Shown piece by piece: positions 25,401-37,639 of a DNA stretch of 64,000 bases. The DNA is from Selaginella tamariscina. Lineage: Eukaryota; Streptophyta; Lycopodiopsida; Selaginellales; Selaginellaceae. The position numbers were made by a program, and so were the translations under genes. Position 1 is the first letter of the stretch; each line of letters begins with the position of its first letter. The DNA lies in contig PUQB01000070.1 in assembly GCA_003024785.1 (NCBI GenBank), forward strand, positions 457,001-521,000, written 5' to 3'. The notes below the pieces were generated by a model. The model did no database searches and had not been told where the DNA came from. It was given only the letters and a program-made list of their open reading frames with translations.

Positions 25401-25874
25401 TAATTATGGAGGTTTAATATTCATTCATTAGCAAAGCGAATCCATTTTTAAATTATATTTTCTTTTTAAATAATAAACACACATATGCCCACATGAACTT
25501 GTGTACATGGAAAGATAATAAAAAATTAAAAATTTAATAAAAAATAAGGATTGCATATTATGAAGTGCATGTGTATGTAGTGATTAATATATAAAATAAA
25601 AATTACATTCTAACATAAAAGAGTTATTAAGAAATCAATATAAGAATGTGTTGTTTTTATATTTTAGTTATTTGTACAATAGATTCAATATAATGTAACA
25701 ATAAAAACTTATATTTTTGAATTATAATTGTAATGTTTTTACATGTAAATTTGTCATTCAATCAAATTATATCCTTTTCTTTTGATGACACATTTGTTGA
25801 TTTGAAAATGCTTTATGATTATAAATATTTTTTTTTAATACATTTAAAATGAATATAATATTTTTCTTTTAATA
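22472..25874. other. AT-rich downstream flank of PPR copy 1
   Basis: About 3.4 kb without a recognisable gene; simple AT runs, e.g. (TA)n at 24332-24358. It is repeated in inverted orientation at about 37640-40990, where homology ends near 25860. Confidence 0.55.
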
Positions 25875-26165
25875 CATAACATGGAATGCAATGCTCATAT
25901 TGAGTTCTCGCAAGCAACAACTGAGTGAAATAGAATGTCTCTTTCAAAACATGCCGGAATGGAATATATTCTCGTGTAATGAGATGATCACCCGTCTCGG
26001 ACACATGGAGCAAGCACACCATCTCTTTTTTATGATGCGAGAGCAATACCTGTTTGACATCGTTTCCTTCAATATCACGATATCGATGTATGCCCAGAAT
26101 GGGCATGTTACTGAAGCCGCTTGTCTTTTTAATGAGACACCCGAGAAGGATCTTCTTTGTTGGAT
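25875..26165 (+). pseudogene. isolated PPR fragment (repeats 11-14)
   Basis: A 291-bp piece matching the PPR gene from 'ITWNAMLI' to 'EKDLLCW', still open but with a four-residue deletion before 'TRLGHMEQAHHLF'. Both edges are abrupt. The left joins the PPR downstream flank; the right joins the RPP30 downstream flank. It marks the breakpoint between two duplicated blocks. Confidence 0.85.
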
Positions 26166-27507
26166 CTTTTATGAATTTTCATTAATTATAATATTCAAAC
26201 AACAATTATTTCTTAAGTTCATAAAACTAACAAATTCAAATGAATTTTCATTAGTCACATTGTTTAATAAAGTTTCAATAATACTTATAATTTGTAACAA
26301 CATGTAACACAACGTTAATATATCTTTAATCCTCTTAAATCTTACATAAATAACTGAACAATCATTAAATAAAATTTCATCAGAAAATTCTATTATAATT
26401 AATTTTTTAAATTAAATAATATAATTTATTTTTATTTTTTACTTCTTATTACTTTGATAACATGTTCTTACTTTATTTATATGTTTTATCATTTCTTTTA
26501 ACACTTTCAAACAAATCAAAAACATTAATTAAAACCAATTGATTATTTTCATAAATTCCACATAGTATAAATATAATTATATAACTTTTCAACTTAACTA
26601 TTTCATTTTAAATGATTAATATAACTTTAAACATAGTGTTATATGTTTATTTCTTATGAATACATATCATTTTATCTCATATTAAAATATTAAAAAAAAA
26701 TATGAAATTAAAATATGAGAGAAGTATAATCATAAATGATATAATATTTTTAACACAGCTAAAAGAGTATATATATTAGTGTTAAGTGTTTTTAACTCTT
26801 TATATTTCCTTTTTTAATTAAAAACAATTGTAATGTACTGATATTTTAGTAGAATAAATTTAATATTTGAGATTATTACCTTGATACATAAAACATATTT
26901 TATATGTATACTTAGACATTTAAATAACACATTTAACATTTTGTTATTGTCCATATAAATAATAAAATATAAATAATAACTAAGAATTTATTTTAAAACA
27001 ATAATATAATTATCAATTGTTATCGAGCTTTAAATAAAATTTTAAACTCAAGCAACAAACATAACTTATGTATGTGAAGCACTTAAATATATGGAATAAG
27101 GAAATAAAAATACTTATTGGCGTTTCATGAATGTTCCTTTTGCTACTGTATACATTTTCACATGTAGACTTCTCTTTTTATAGTTTAAATATGTATGCAA
27201 ACACACACACACACATAAATATACTTTGTAATGAAAAATTTATTTAGAATTATAAATTTAAATTATAATCCTAATAAAATGTAAACATACGTTACACAGA
27301 TCATGTTAAAACTCCAGCTGTGATTTTGGAAAGCAATTTATTAATTTATTTGGTAAATATGTGCAAGTTTAATGAATTAATTAAATAAATATTGTTTCTT
27401 TTATAAATTTTGAACACATACATACAGTCTATGAGGATGCCACTTAAATTCCCGGCGTAAATCATAAAGCTGTTACATATGTAAATCATATTTTAGGCTA
27501 AACAGGA
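26166..27507. other. duplicated 3' flank of the RPP30-like copy
   Basis: AT-rich, no gene seen. It matches about 58957-60290 in inverted orientation, the flank downstream of the full-length RPP30. Confidence 0.6.
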
Positions 27508-28123
27508 CTATGAATTTATACTCTTCCGTACCGGTTCTGCAGCTTCCGTACTCTTCCTCTTTCGTATCGGTTCACTCTTCGTCTGCCGTACAGGTACTAT
27601 TGTTTCTGAGATTGTGTTAAGAGTTGATAAATCCTTGTCAGGAAGCACGTATTCATCTGGTGTGGAGAGGGGATCCCAAGCTGTGGGCACTTCAAACTCT
27701 GCTTGTGAATTATCTATAGCAATCGCTGCCTTGTACGTGTTCCTTCTTGCATAACCACGCAACAGAACTGACCTGAAAATACCCAAACAAGTACATGTTA
27801 TTACGTATAAAGCAAGTGCATTACACTCAGATGAAAACATGGTGTTATACTCGAACATAATTTAGCAACGGTATACTTCAGAGTCAATGATACACATTAA
27901 TAAATATAATATGATATATTAATGGTACTAGAAGCTTACTTGCAGTTTTTTGAGATTGCACCCTTTGCTTGCTCCATTGTTAAACCAAACAATGTTGACA
28001 TATTTGCAACGTCGTTAGGTCCTCTTATTTCAAAAGCTTGTCTTGCTCCACTGCTTAAAATAATATTACGCCCACGAGATGCGGTCACTAACATCTATAA
28101 GACAGTAGGATAAGTACTAAGCT

Positions 28124-28203
<80 letters not shown>

Positions 28204-28801
28204 TACCTGCGTGTTTGCAAATAGTTATATATAGATATATATGTAGATATATATGTGTATATATATGTATGTGTGTGTGTGTGTGTCTCTCTCTCTCTCT
28301 ATTGTGTGTGTGTGTGTGTGTGTGTTTTCCTGAATGACAAGCAACCTCGCTCATATAAAGAGCTAACAGTTATAAATCCTCTGTGCGTGTGTGTGTGTGA
28401 GATACAGCTTGTATAAGAAGCTCACATCTAACAATAAGAAATGTAACTGAGTGTTATATAACGATATATATTTGTTTGTTATAAACGAATCAATGATATG
28501 TGTGTACCTGATCATCTACAACAACTGTGATGCGAGTGTACTGCCTGAAGGGGGAATTGGGCGGTACATTGAGCAGGCGACGATGCAGAAGGGCAGATTT
28601 ATGTACCTCGGGAGAAGCACAGAGGATTGCATCGAGCTTCAATGGCTGTATCCTGCACTTGTCTGACTCCTGCATCACGCCGCTCACAGTGTGTGCTGTA
28701 GCCACGCCCGTATATCCCAGCTGCATACACATCGCCACGCATTCCCGCCTGTTGTGATCCCTCGCACCTCCTTCATCGCATATGTTCAAATCCAAGAACA
28801 T
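27508..28801 (-). pseudogene. internally deleted RPP30-like gene (exons 1, 5 and 6 only)
   Basis: Inverted partial copy of the RPP30 gene at 57190-58849. Exon 1 is 28508-28801 ('MFLDLNICDEGGARDH..'), exon 5 is 27940-28094 ('ARQAFEIRGPNDVANMS') and exon 6 is 27508-27772. Exons 2, 3 and most of 4 are gone; a remnant of the exon 4 end with its donor persists at about 28205-28222 amid TA/GA/GT microsatellites. The lost exons are all multiples of three, so joining 1-5-6 would leave an open frame of 237 aa. The core of the fold would be missing 91 residues, so function is unlikely. It retains the base that the full-length copy lost in exon 6. Confidence 0.85.
28126..28201. repeat. (TA)n(GA)n microsatellite
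   Basis: TA run followed by a GA run in the intron of the deleted RPP30-like copy; it corresponds to the CT/AT/GT tract in intron 4 of the full gene. Confidence 0.9.
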
Positions 28802-28866
28802 TGTTATCCCCACATAAACCCTAAACTTTCTTTATTTAATTACCCTTAACTGCCCTTCTAAAAGGC

Positions 28867-29301
28867 CCACTTTACACTAGCGGGTGGTTAATCGAAATAA
28901 AAGAAATTATTTATTTTATCATGGGTTTAATTTTCCACTTGCTGGTTATTTAATTTATAATCTACATGGCACTTATGTGGCACTTATGTGGCGCCTACAT
29001 GGCTTTTTTGGTGGTAGCTTAATAACCGGGCAATTTTGTCCGGTTGTTATATGGCTACCGAGCATAATTAAATGACATGTGTATCAAGATTAATAAAATT
29101 AGATTTTACTTTTTTTAGCTTTAAAAAAATCAATGAAAAACAAATAAATTAGAACTTTAAAATAAAAAACAAACATGAGATTTAGTAAAATATCACTCAT
29201 TTACATGTAAGAATATTATATATATATAGACACATTAGTTGATATACTTATTTTGCAGAAAGAACATAAGTTATTGTAGATCTCTCTTTCTCTCAACACA
29301 C

Positions 29302-29345
<44 letters not shown>

Positions 29346-29672
29346 ATGTGTATACATTGTTATACACATACATATAGAAAGACATTAGTAAACTATAATT
29401 AATGATTCTATATAAAAAAATAACAATGAAAAGTTGGAGTTTTAATATATTTTTTTAATTAAAAATACTGAGTAGGTGCACATTTATTAAATATGTATGT
29501 GTAATATATATATGTTTATAATAATCGGATTAAATAAAAATTGTGCACTGCTAGTTTATTTTTTAATTCAATTAATCACTCTAATGGAAAAGCACAGTGG
29601 TACTAATAATTAATGACATGGCATTATTTTAATTTACCACCAGCCAAATAACTACCCACTAGTGGAAAGTGG
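28867..29672. mobile_element. MITE-like element with imperfect TIRs
   Basis: About 806 bp with 26-bp ends, CCACTTTACACTAGCGGGTG at the left (28867-28892) and, inverted, CCACTTTCCACTAGTGGGTA at the right (29647-29672), about 4 mismatches. A subterminal echo of the end lies near 28935. It is AT-rich inside with 'CTTATGTGGC' direct repeats near 28973-28992 and has no transposase. It sits exactly between the 5' flank of the RPP30-like copy (homology ends near 28860) and Gypsy copy G2 (homology begins 29673). No target-site duplication was recognised. Confidence 0.55.
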
Positions 29673-32600
29673 TTATTTCTTTTTTGTAGATTTTGTCCTT
29701 TCTTCGTCCACGAATCCACAATAGGCAAATTCTTTGTTTGTGGAGTAGCTACTCATGCAGTTGTTGAATGCCATGTGAATGCAACTGAACAATCACTCTC
29801 AACTAATGGCAACATTCACAACCCAGTGCTCCTATTGCAAACTCTCGTGTTCGGCCAGATTTCTTTCGCGGAAATCTTGGAAATGATGTGTACCATTAGT
29901 TTGACCACTTCACCATGGCTACCATATATCATTTGTGGGACGGTGCTCAATGTTTGTGCGAGTTTCCTACTTGTCTTCAAGGGACGGCGTTGCAGTGATA
30001 CAATGGTCTGGACGTTGTAACTCGTGGAGATTGGAGTATTCTTCTAAAGATCTTCAAACGTGTATTTGGGCATGCGGATGACTGTGACGATGTTTTTCAG
30101 TAGTTCCATCTTATTTGTCAGGAGCCATTTGAGCCGGTGATGCAATTTGGTGTTCGCTTTTGGAGCCTTTTGCTGCGTATAGAACCTAACATGTCAGAAC
30201 ATATCAAGTTAGGTATGTTGTGGCTAGCACTTCGTCAAGACCTTGTGAGGCTTGTGCATGCACTAACTCCAATGACTCTTGATGATGCTTTGAAGCTGGC
30301 ACAACGATATGAGTCGTCACCTCTCCCACTTGCACTGTCGCATTCTCTCGTTCCACTTCATGTTGGGGATGGACTTGTTCCGATGGAGGTTGATACTGTT
30401 GCTGCTTGTGTACCAACACAAGGTTGGGCCTGTGGATGAGGACGTGGACGTTTAGTTCGTTGTTGGGTGTGTGATGAGGTTGGACACACGTATCGGCGTT
30501 GTCAACGGTTTCTCGATTGGCATCCTCCATTTCCGAAGTGGAGGCCTTGCCATCAACAACATCTAGTTGGCGCCATTGTAGTGGAAGGTCTTGATGCAGT
30601 GGATCTTTCGGGAAACAACGAAACGCATGAGTAAAGAAGGGTCCTTGTGCAAATAAATTAGTGACCCCTCCGTCTTTCTTTTGGGAGTATCATGAAGGGG
30701 TTCACTCGGCACCAGTTCATCTAGTTTTCACTTTTCAAGCTCTATTTAATCACACGCCACGTCCTATTCTCCTTTCAGTGTTTATGGATACATGTTCAAG
30801 TTTGTCCTTTATTTCTCAGTCTATTGCTACATGTTGCAACCTTCATTTGCGTCGTGCGGAAGAACCAGTCCTCATTCTGTATGGCAACGTGCGGGATGAA
30901 GTTGACATTGTTATTCGTGTAGATGATCATGAGCTTGAACTTCAATCTTTATGAGTGATGCCAAGTCAAGCTTTTCATCTTATTCTTGATATGGATTGGT
31001 TGACTTGCAATCATGCCAAATGTGATTTTGAAAAGTTTCCCTCATGTTTGACTCTTCCTCGTCTTTCTTCCATTCCTCTTACTTATATTCCACTTTGTCC
31101 ATCTACTTTTATCACTTTTGTTTCACCTTACTTTCAACCATCTTCTCTTTATGCTCTTCCTTTCCCTTTTTAGATTCATCAAATGATTGTTGTTCTGCAA
31201 TTGTTGATTAACTCAAGAAGGAGTATGCTGATCTTTTCAATTTTGACTTATCATCTGGGGCCAGGATTGTGACATGCCACCTTATTTCAACTGGGGATGC
31301 TAGGCCAATCAAGGTACCTATTCAACGTCAGTCACTAAAGGAACTTAAGATCTTATGAGCAAATGTTAAGGAGATGTTGGAGAAGGGTGTTATCTAGAAA
31401 TTTCGAAATCCTTGGGCGTGCAAAACTCATCTTGTGATGAAGCCGGATGGGAGTGTTCAATTTTGTATTGACTATCGCCTAGTAAATGATATAACCATTT
31501 TAGATGTGTATCCATTTCCTCATACTGCAAATCTTTTGGATTGACTAAGGCGGAGCTGTTGGTTTACCAAGTCCTTTTGGCTTCTACGAGTTATTGATGA
31601 TGCCTTTCGGTTTGAGCAATGCTTCAGCAACTTTCCAATGTATGATGGACGAGGTTCTTTGCAATATGCTGAAGGTGACTACCGACTTTATCGACAATGT
31701 TTTAATTCACTCGAATGGAACTTGGGAGGAGCATGTCGGTGATGTACGCAAAGTTTTGGATTGGCTGCGGGAAGTTGGTTTGAAGCTGAAGCCGTTTAAG
31801 TATGTGTTTGGATCCAAGAACACCACTTATCTTGGTTATTGCATTTCCCATTAAGGTTTGTAAGTCGATCCTGACAAACTTGTTGCAGTTTTGAAGTTTC
31901 CTATACCGAAGTGTGTGAATGATGTGCAACACTTTCTTGACAAGGTACAATATTTGGGTCGTTTTGTAGATCATCTTTCAGATCGTACTGCACCATTTAT
32001 GGCGTTGTTGAAGTCCTTAATATCTTCTTTTGTTTGGTTTAAGGATTACAAGTAGGCATTTGCAGATCTTAAAGAGATATTAACGACTCCTTCAGTTTTG
32101 GCATACCCTAATTACACTTGTCCTTTTATCTTGCGCGTATATGCTTCTGACATTAGTCTCGGGGGCGTATTGATCCAGGAGAGTACGAATGTCCCTAGCC
32201 AACGACATCCCATTGCATACATCAATAGTATGTTGCAGCCAACAGAAGTGAACTACTCCACGACAAAAAAGGAGTGTCTAGCAGTAGTTTGGGGTTTTGA
32301 GAAGCTCATGCCTACTTGCATGGTTCTCAGACGCTATTGGAAGGCGATCATGTAGCAGTCACTTTGTTGTTGAAGCGAAAGAATTTGATTTGTTGTATTG
32401 CTCGGTGTGGGCCTTAAAGCTCTAAATCTACGACTTTGAAGTTGTTCATCGCCTCAGGAGTTCTATGGCTGATGCTGATACTCTTTCTCAGGCTCCTCTT
32501 CCACCTTCTCTTTCTTCTCCTGCCCCAAAGGAATCAATTCTTCCAGCATTAGTGGACTTTTTGGACGAAGATTCTGTACCATCAGCAGTTACTATGCTTG

Positions 32601-33892
32601 ACGTTCAGTGTCCGCAAAATGCAGAATTAGAGTTGTTATCTTTGGATGAGGTTTGAGAAGTTCAAAAGGTGGACCCGTGGATTCAAAGGGTTTGTGATGG
32701 ATTTGAAAATCATGTATCACTTGCTGATGATTTGCCTTTCAGGCATTTACATTCGCAATATCGCCTTCAATTTCTCATCCATTTGAGTTGATGGCGTTTT
32801 ATTTGATGGGACCTTTTCCACAGTCAACTATTGGCAATGAGTACGTTATTATTGCTTATGATTACCTAACTCGTTGGGTAGAAGTTGGTGCTCTTGTTAG
32901 TGCGACTGCTTTTGTTGTTTGTCAGTTTCTCCTTAATCGGGTCGTGTTTTAACATTTTTGTCCGGAGCAAATTTTCTCGGACAATGGTCCTACATTTATG
33001 GCCGAAGCATTTCATGTTTTGACGTCTCGACTGGGGATACACCACACTTTCACAAGCATCCTCAGACAGATGGGTTGGTGGAACGGCTCATCAAGACCTT
33101 TAAGGGGATGATTGCGAAATATGTAAACTTTCAACATTTAGATTGGGATGGTTATATGCCGTCTCTCCGATATGCTTATGTCACTGGAGTATAAAGTTCC
33201 GTTGGTACTTCCCCATATAAGCTCTTGTACGGTCATGACCTAGTATTGCCGACGGAGTTGGGTCTACCTTCTTGGTTGCCACGAGCTACTGATGCTAGGT
33301 CATGGGATCGGTATTTGATGAGCATTCTTTCATTGGTCGGTGCGGAGTTAACAGAATATTTGGGCCACGTACAAGTAGGACAGTAACAATGCTACAACTC
33401 GCATCATCGTCCTCCTGCAAAGTACAAGGTTGATGAACTGGTGTTGGTTCGTTTCCCAAACTTACAATACGTGGTTAAGCTAAGAGTCTCCTTCCTTGGT
33501 GGAAAGGACCATATCGAGTGCTATGGCAAGTAGGATCACAAGTTTATGAGGCATGACATGCAACTTGATCCCCCGAAGATTGCACACGTGCAACTGTTGA
33601 AGTGTTTTGTGCAATGAGAACAAGTTGTGTCGCATACAAATCCCCAGTGCCTCCTCCTGATGTTCCTCCATATTCGGGCCCATCTATTAAAGAACCCTAA
33701 CCAGCTTACATCCTTTCGAGAGGAGGGGATGATGTAAGATCCACGTGTACGGCTGCATGTGCACATATTATTATTAGCGTAGTGGATTTTGATAATCGCG
33801 GATTGGTTTCAATTTGGACCACTCGCTCTTGTATATAAGTTAGGGTTTCTAAACTAATAGAGATACACATTTCTATATTCCGAACTCTCACA
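29673..33892 (+). mobile_element. Ty3/Gypsy retrotransposon copy G2, 5'-truncated and dead
   Basis: Same domain order as copy G1. Zinc knuckle 'CWVCDEVGHTYRRC' near 30460; protease-like 'FMDTCSSLSF' near 30783; RT 'MMPFGLSNASATFQCMMDEV' at 31594 with FIDN near 31690; RNase H 'RVYASDISLGGVL' near 32138; integrase with Tyr for the first Asp near 32800 and 'SDNGPTF' near 32976. Multiple stops and frameshifts. The 5' LTR is missing. The purine tract GAGAGGAGGGGATGA precedes the 3' LTR. Confidence 0.9.
33733..33892 (+). repeat. 3' LTR of Gypsy copy G2
   Basis: 160-bp LTR, TGTAAGATCC to CTCTCACA, followed at 33893-33930 by the same palindromic linker seen after G1 and G3. The second LTR is absent; a hAT fragment begins instead. 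Confidence 0.8.
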
Positions 33893-33930
33893 GACCCTTG
33901 GCTTAACTATTTGAGTTTAAGTCAAGGGTA

Positions 33931-34822
33931 TTGATAGTGGTGGTGTTGAGAAAACAAGAGCTTGGCTTTGGGAATAAATGACAGAAGTGATCATGGAAGT
34001 TGGTGTGGAAAATGTGGTGCAAGTTGTGATAGATAATGCATTAAATTGTGTGGCTATGGAGGATTTAATGCAACAAGAATTCCCTCATATCTTACATAGT
34101 CGATGTGTATGCCATGTGTTGGATTTGGCATTGGAGGATATTGAAAGATTGGATTGAGCAACTCCGATCATAGAAAGTTGTACAAAGATTGTTTCATATA
34201 TTACAAAAAAGTCATGGTTGCTTGCCTTATTCCGAAAATTCAGTTCAAATGAGCTTTTGAAACCTGTAAAAACATTTACATACATGTTTATAGTGATTTC
34301 ACAATTGATGCACCCAAAGATTTTGAATGGTTTACGGAAGATGCTGAGTGGAACTCTTCACAATTGTCAAAAATAGCTACTGGATTGTGCATCCGATGAC
34401 AAATTTTAGATGATGCATTTCTTGATAATTGTCAAGAAATCTTTGTTTGAACTACTTCAATCTTGAAGGTGTTGAGGCTTGCTGATTGAGGGTGCTACTA
34501 GTGACTTAATTTATGAGGCAATGGAACATATGATGGAAGAAATAGATAATGTTATTGCTGAACATATCTATGTGTTACCAAAATAGCAAGCATCAAGGCC
34601 ATTATGAAGGAGGATTATGGTGGACAACCTACACATTGGAATATGATGCATTTTATTCTACATAGAGCAGATTATGCAATGCATCGTGCATATATAGATA
34701 TCACACCATTGAATGGGATGGTATATGAAAATTGACTTTAATATTTACGTAGATATTGTCGAGGGAATATGGAATTTTATGACAAAATTAATAACTAATG
34801 AGGGAAATTTGGAAGACATTGA
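33931..34822 (+). pseudogene. hAT-family transposase fragment (DUF659-like)
   Basis: Translation in one frame gives 'DSGGVEKTRAWLWE', then 'VGVENVVQVVIDNALNCVAM', 'FPHILHSRCVCHVLDLALED' and 'TKIVSYITKKSWLLALFRKF', the usual order in plant hAT transposases of the DUF659 group. Stops occur near 33979 and 34156, and later parts are frameshifted. The N-terminal BED finger and the C-terminal dimerisation region are missing. The fragment runs without a gap into gene U copy A4 at about 34823, where 'IEKELRPYR' is shared between the hAT and U reading frames. Confidence 0.8.
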
Positions 34823-35704
34823 GAAGGAACTCCGACCCTACCGGTGTACGTCACCCGTGATATACTTAGCCGTGGGTTTAAGGGTTCACGTTGTAACCTA
34901 AACTACTGTGATAGGAAGCACAGTACCAAAAGACCGGGTATCCTGATTGCGGTGCAAAAGAACCGTTTCTGGTATTACCCAGCATTCGACGAGATCCCAC
35001 ACCCATTTCCAAAGGAATGGGCTGAGGAGGAAGGTCTAGAAGAGGGGGTTGTCGAACTGTATAACGAGAATGTGAACGAATTGGAGGAGGATTTCAATGA
35101 GTGGCTTCGCTATGCAGTTCTCAGAGTGGCTCGCTTCTGGCTTGAGAATCACCCGAAAGCTACCTTCTCTTATATCATTCAGAAGGAGATCAAGAAACGT
35201 GAAGCCGCGTCTGTGAATGATGTAAGTGCGATTTTCGTATAGATCCTGGGTCTTTCATCCTTACCTTACATTATAACAGATTGTGGAGCAGGACGAGGAA
35301 GAGCAGGAAGAAGAGGAAGAAGAGGATGAGGTAGTATATGAGGGCATTGTGGCCATGCGAAAGTAACTTGTCGCCTTTCATTCTTCGAAAAGGTATGTCG
35401 TGTGCGTGTGAACATGTGTTGGACAGTGCCAATAGACTTGACTGAAGAACCATTCTATGACGAAGAGATGGCAAGAAAGTTGAACAAGTTGAGGGATCGT
35501 ATGAAGGAGACGAGTAATAAAAAGATGAGGATGAAGCTTCACAAAAAGGTGAGACGAGCTGAGGAGGAGTTCACCAAGCTATTCAAGAGTCGCAAGTCGA
35601 AGAATGGTACTAGTGATGGGTACGTTATGTACTTTCATCCCTGTCCGGACAGGGACGACGCTGGTTACAAAGATATGCTGCAGCATCTCCTTGGAACGAC
35701 GTAG
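34823..35704 (+). pseudogene. gene U, copy A4 (5'-truncated, exons 6-8)
   Basis: Begins inside exon 6 and lacks exons 1-5. It keeps 'RPGILIAVQKNRFWYYPAFD', the Glu-rich exon 7 and exon 8 with 'VPIDLTEEPF', ending 'YKDMLQHLLGTT'. Internal deletions remove the stretch between 'NENV' and 'NELEED', 'YKQFMEW' and part of exon 7. One T is lost near 34900. No start or promoter of its own. Confidence 0.8.
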
Positions 35705-35779
35705 AAAAGGGGAATGATGAAAGGGGTGAGCTTCCACTGTGTATTGGACGTATAATGAAGTTTATGCAGTCAGTCTTAT

Positions 35780-35781
<2 letters not shown>

Positions 35782-35813
<32 letters not shown>

Positions 35814-35825
35814 TGTGTGTGTGTG
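35782..35825. repeat. (GT)n(GA)n(GT)n microsatellite at the gene U / PPR junction
   Basis: Same place as the tracts in units A1 and A2; the PPR pseudogene begins right after it. Confidence 0.85.
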
Positions 35826-36845
35826 CAGCTGTAGTGGTTTTTCAAGGCAACTCTATAGTCCTTGCTTCATCGACTGAGATACCAACCGAGTTCACTTGTA
35901 CAGTATCTGTACAGTTTCATTCAGATGCCCTGTCTGCACATTTGCTGAGTCCACGAGACTGTGTTCGACTCAGGCATCCAATCAAAGAAATCTCGTGCTC
36001 GGATAAGGATTTAAGATCGTGGTCGGTCTTTAATATCATGATATTGAAGGAAAAGACGTCAAACTGGTACTGGCCTGTGAATGCACCCAAGACGGACATA
36101 CAAATTGCAAGGTGTTTCATTTTGGCATGTTTTAAAAGAGACATTGCATTCCATGATATGAGGCTCTTCTCAGGCATTTTCTCAAAGACTTCCTTTGCAT
36201 TGCATCTTGCAGATGCCCGTTCTGGGAATATAGAATCTGTCTGGATTTCGTTAGGTCCACGTTCTGGGAGTAAGCAACTAGCATGGTTATCATCGGCACC
36301 AAGTGTTTGCACGGCATTCTTTTAAGGATTTCTTGAGCTTGGTCGAGATGCCCGAACTGGGCATATGCAGAGAGCATTCCAGTCCTGCTTTAGCTTCCTT
36401 GAGATATCTTTTCTGGACATAACCATTGATCATAGAGTTCCAGGAGAAGAGGTTTTGTTCCGGCATTGCTTCAAATATCAGTCTCGCTTCCTGCATATGC
36501 GGACTGAGTGTCTCTCCAGCATCTTATCGAAGATCCATTTCATCACTCTGGAATTGTCTTGGTGAGAGGATGCAGTGAGCATGGTGTGATGTCTCTCTCT
36601 CACAAAGACTCGGCTTCCTTGAGATGCCCATTATGGGCATATGCTGCAAGGAGCGCGTTCCAGCTCCATGTAGGCTTGTTGGATTTGCCCGTTTTGGGTG
36701 TGTCCGGCCAGGAAGCTATGTCTCTCAAGGTCATGCATTCCGTATTGCAGATGCCCGTTGCTTGTGTATGCTGAGAGAATGGCGTCACATCTTAGGCAGT
36801 ATGGCAAACAGCTTTCAGGAGATACCCTTCTCGGTATATGTCGTC
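35826..36845 (-). pseudogene. PPR pseudogene, unit A4
   Basis: Minus-strand PPR remnant of about 1.0 kb, closest to the copy in unit A2. Blocks such as 'QEARLIFEAMPEQNLFSWNS', 'MLSAYAQFGHLDQAQEILKR' and 'VLRTDHDLKSLSEHE'-type frameshifted pieces are visible. Several repeats are deleted. Confidence 0.85.
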
Positions 36846-37639
36846 GTAAACTCTTCTCTTAAGAAAATGGTGTGTTTATATAATTAAAACTAAAAATATA
36901 ACTCTTTTAATTACATTCAATTCGTACAACACTTAATTATAATAAAAACATGAACATTAAAAATAATTTATTATTTATTTTAAATATTTTAGGGATTTTG
37001 ATAGAATTTAATATAAACACACACACATACACTTATAGAGCAATTTAATGCCTTCAATAAATTAATTTTAAAGGGTTATATCATCAAATAATAAGGTTTT
37101 TACATGTCAAATATTTTAAAGTGTTTTTAATATCATAGAGGATCAAAAATAAATTATGTTTTTAAAATTTTAGAGGCTAATATCATTATTTAATTAGTTT
37201 TTCTTAAACACTAATTGTGTTACATCACAATTAATATGCATAATAATATATATATATATAAAAATAGTGGTGTTTAAGACATAACTACACACACACAATA
37301 AATTACATGATTTATTTGGTATTTTTAAGTAACTATTTAACTCATTAATTGTGAAAGAGAGAGTATTAATGATAAATGTATATAATTCATTATAATAATT
37401 TTAATGTGCAATTTTATTTTATTAAACAATCCTTTTTAAATGAACTTTATTTTTAACTTGTATGTATAGTAGTTATAACTTTTGTTATAAAATTGTATGT
37501 ATATATATATATATATATAAACAAAAACATAAATGGAATTTCAAGAAATAAAAGTGATTTTCTAGTTCTGTATAATTATCGAATTGACTCTTTAGTTTAT
37601 ATTAATCAGTTCAATAATTTTCAGATGAATAAATATATT
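36846..37639. other. AT-rich flank, direct copy of 10010-10820
   Basis: No gene seen. It links unit A4 to the right arm of the large inverted repeat; similarity to unit A2's flank carries on to about 37925. Confidence 0.55.

Larger units (their letters stand above)
15713..25860. repeat. left arm of a large inverted repeat
   Basis: Matches 37640-47508 in inverted orientation through a Gypsy element, its linker and second LTR, the PPR gene and about 3.3 kb of downstream AT-rich DNA. The arms differ by scattered substitutions and small indels, including about ten residues of the PPR protein, so this is a real, somewhat aged duplication rather than a perfect palindrome. Confidence 0.8.
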
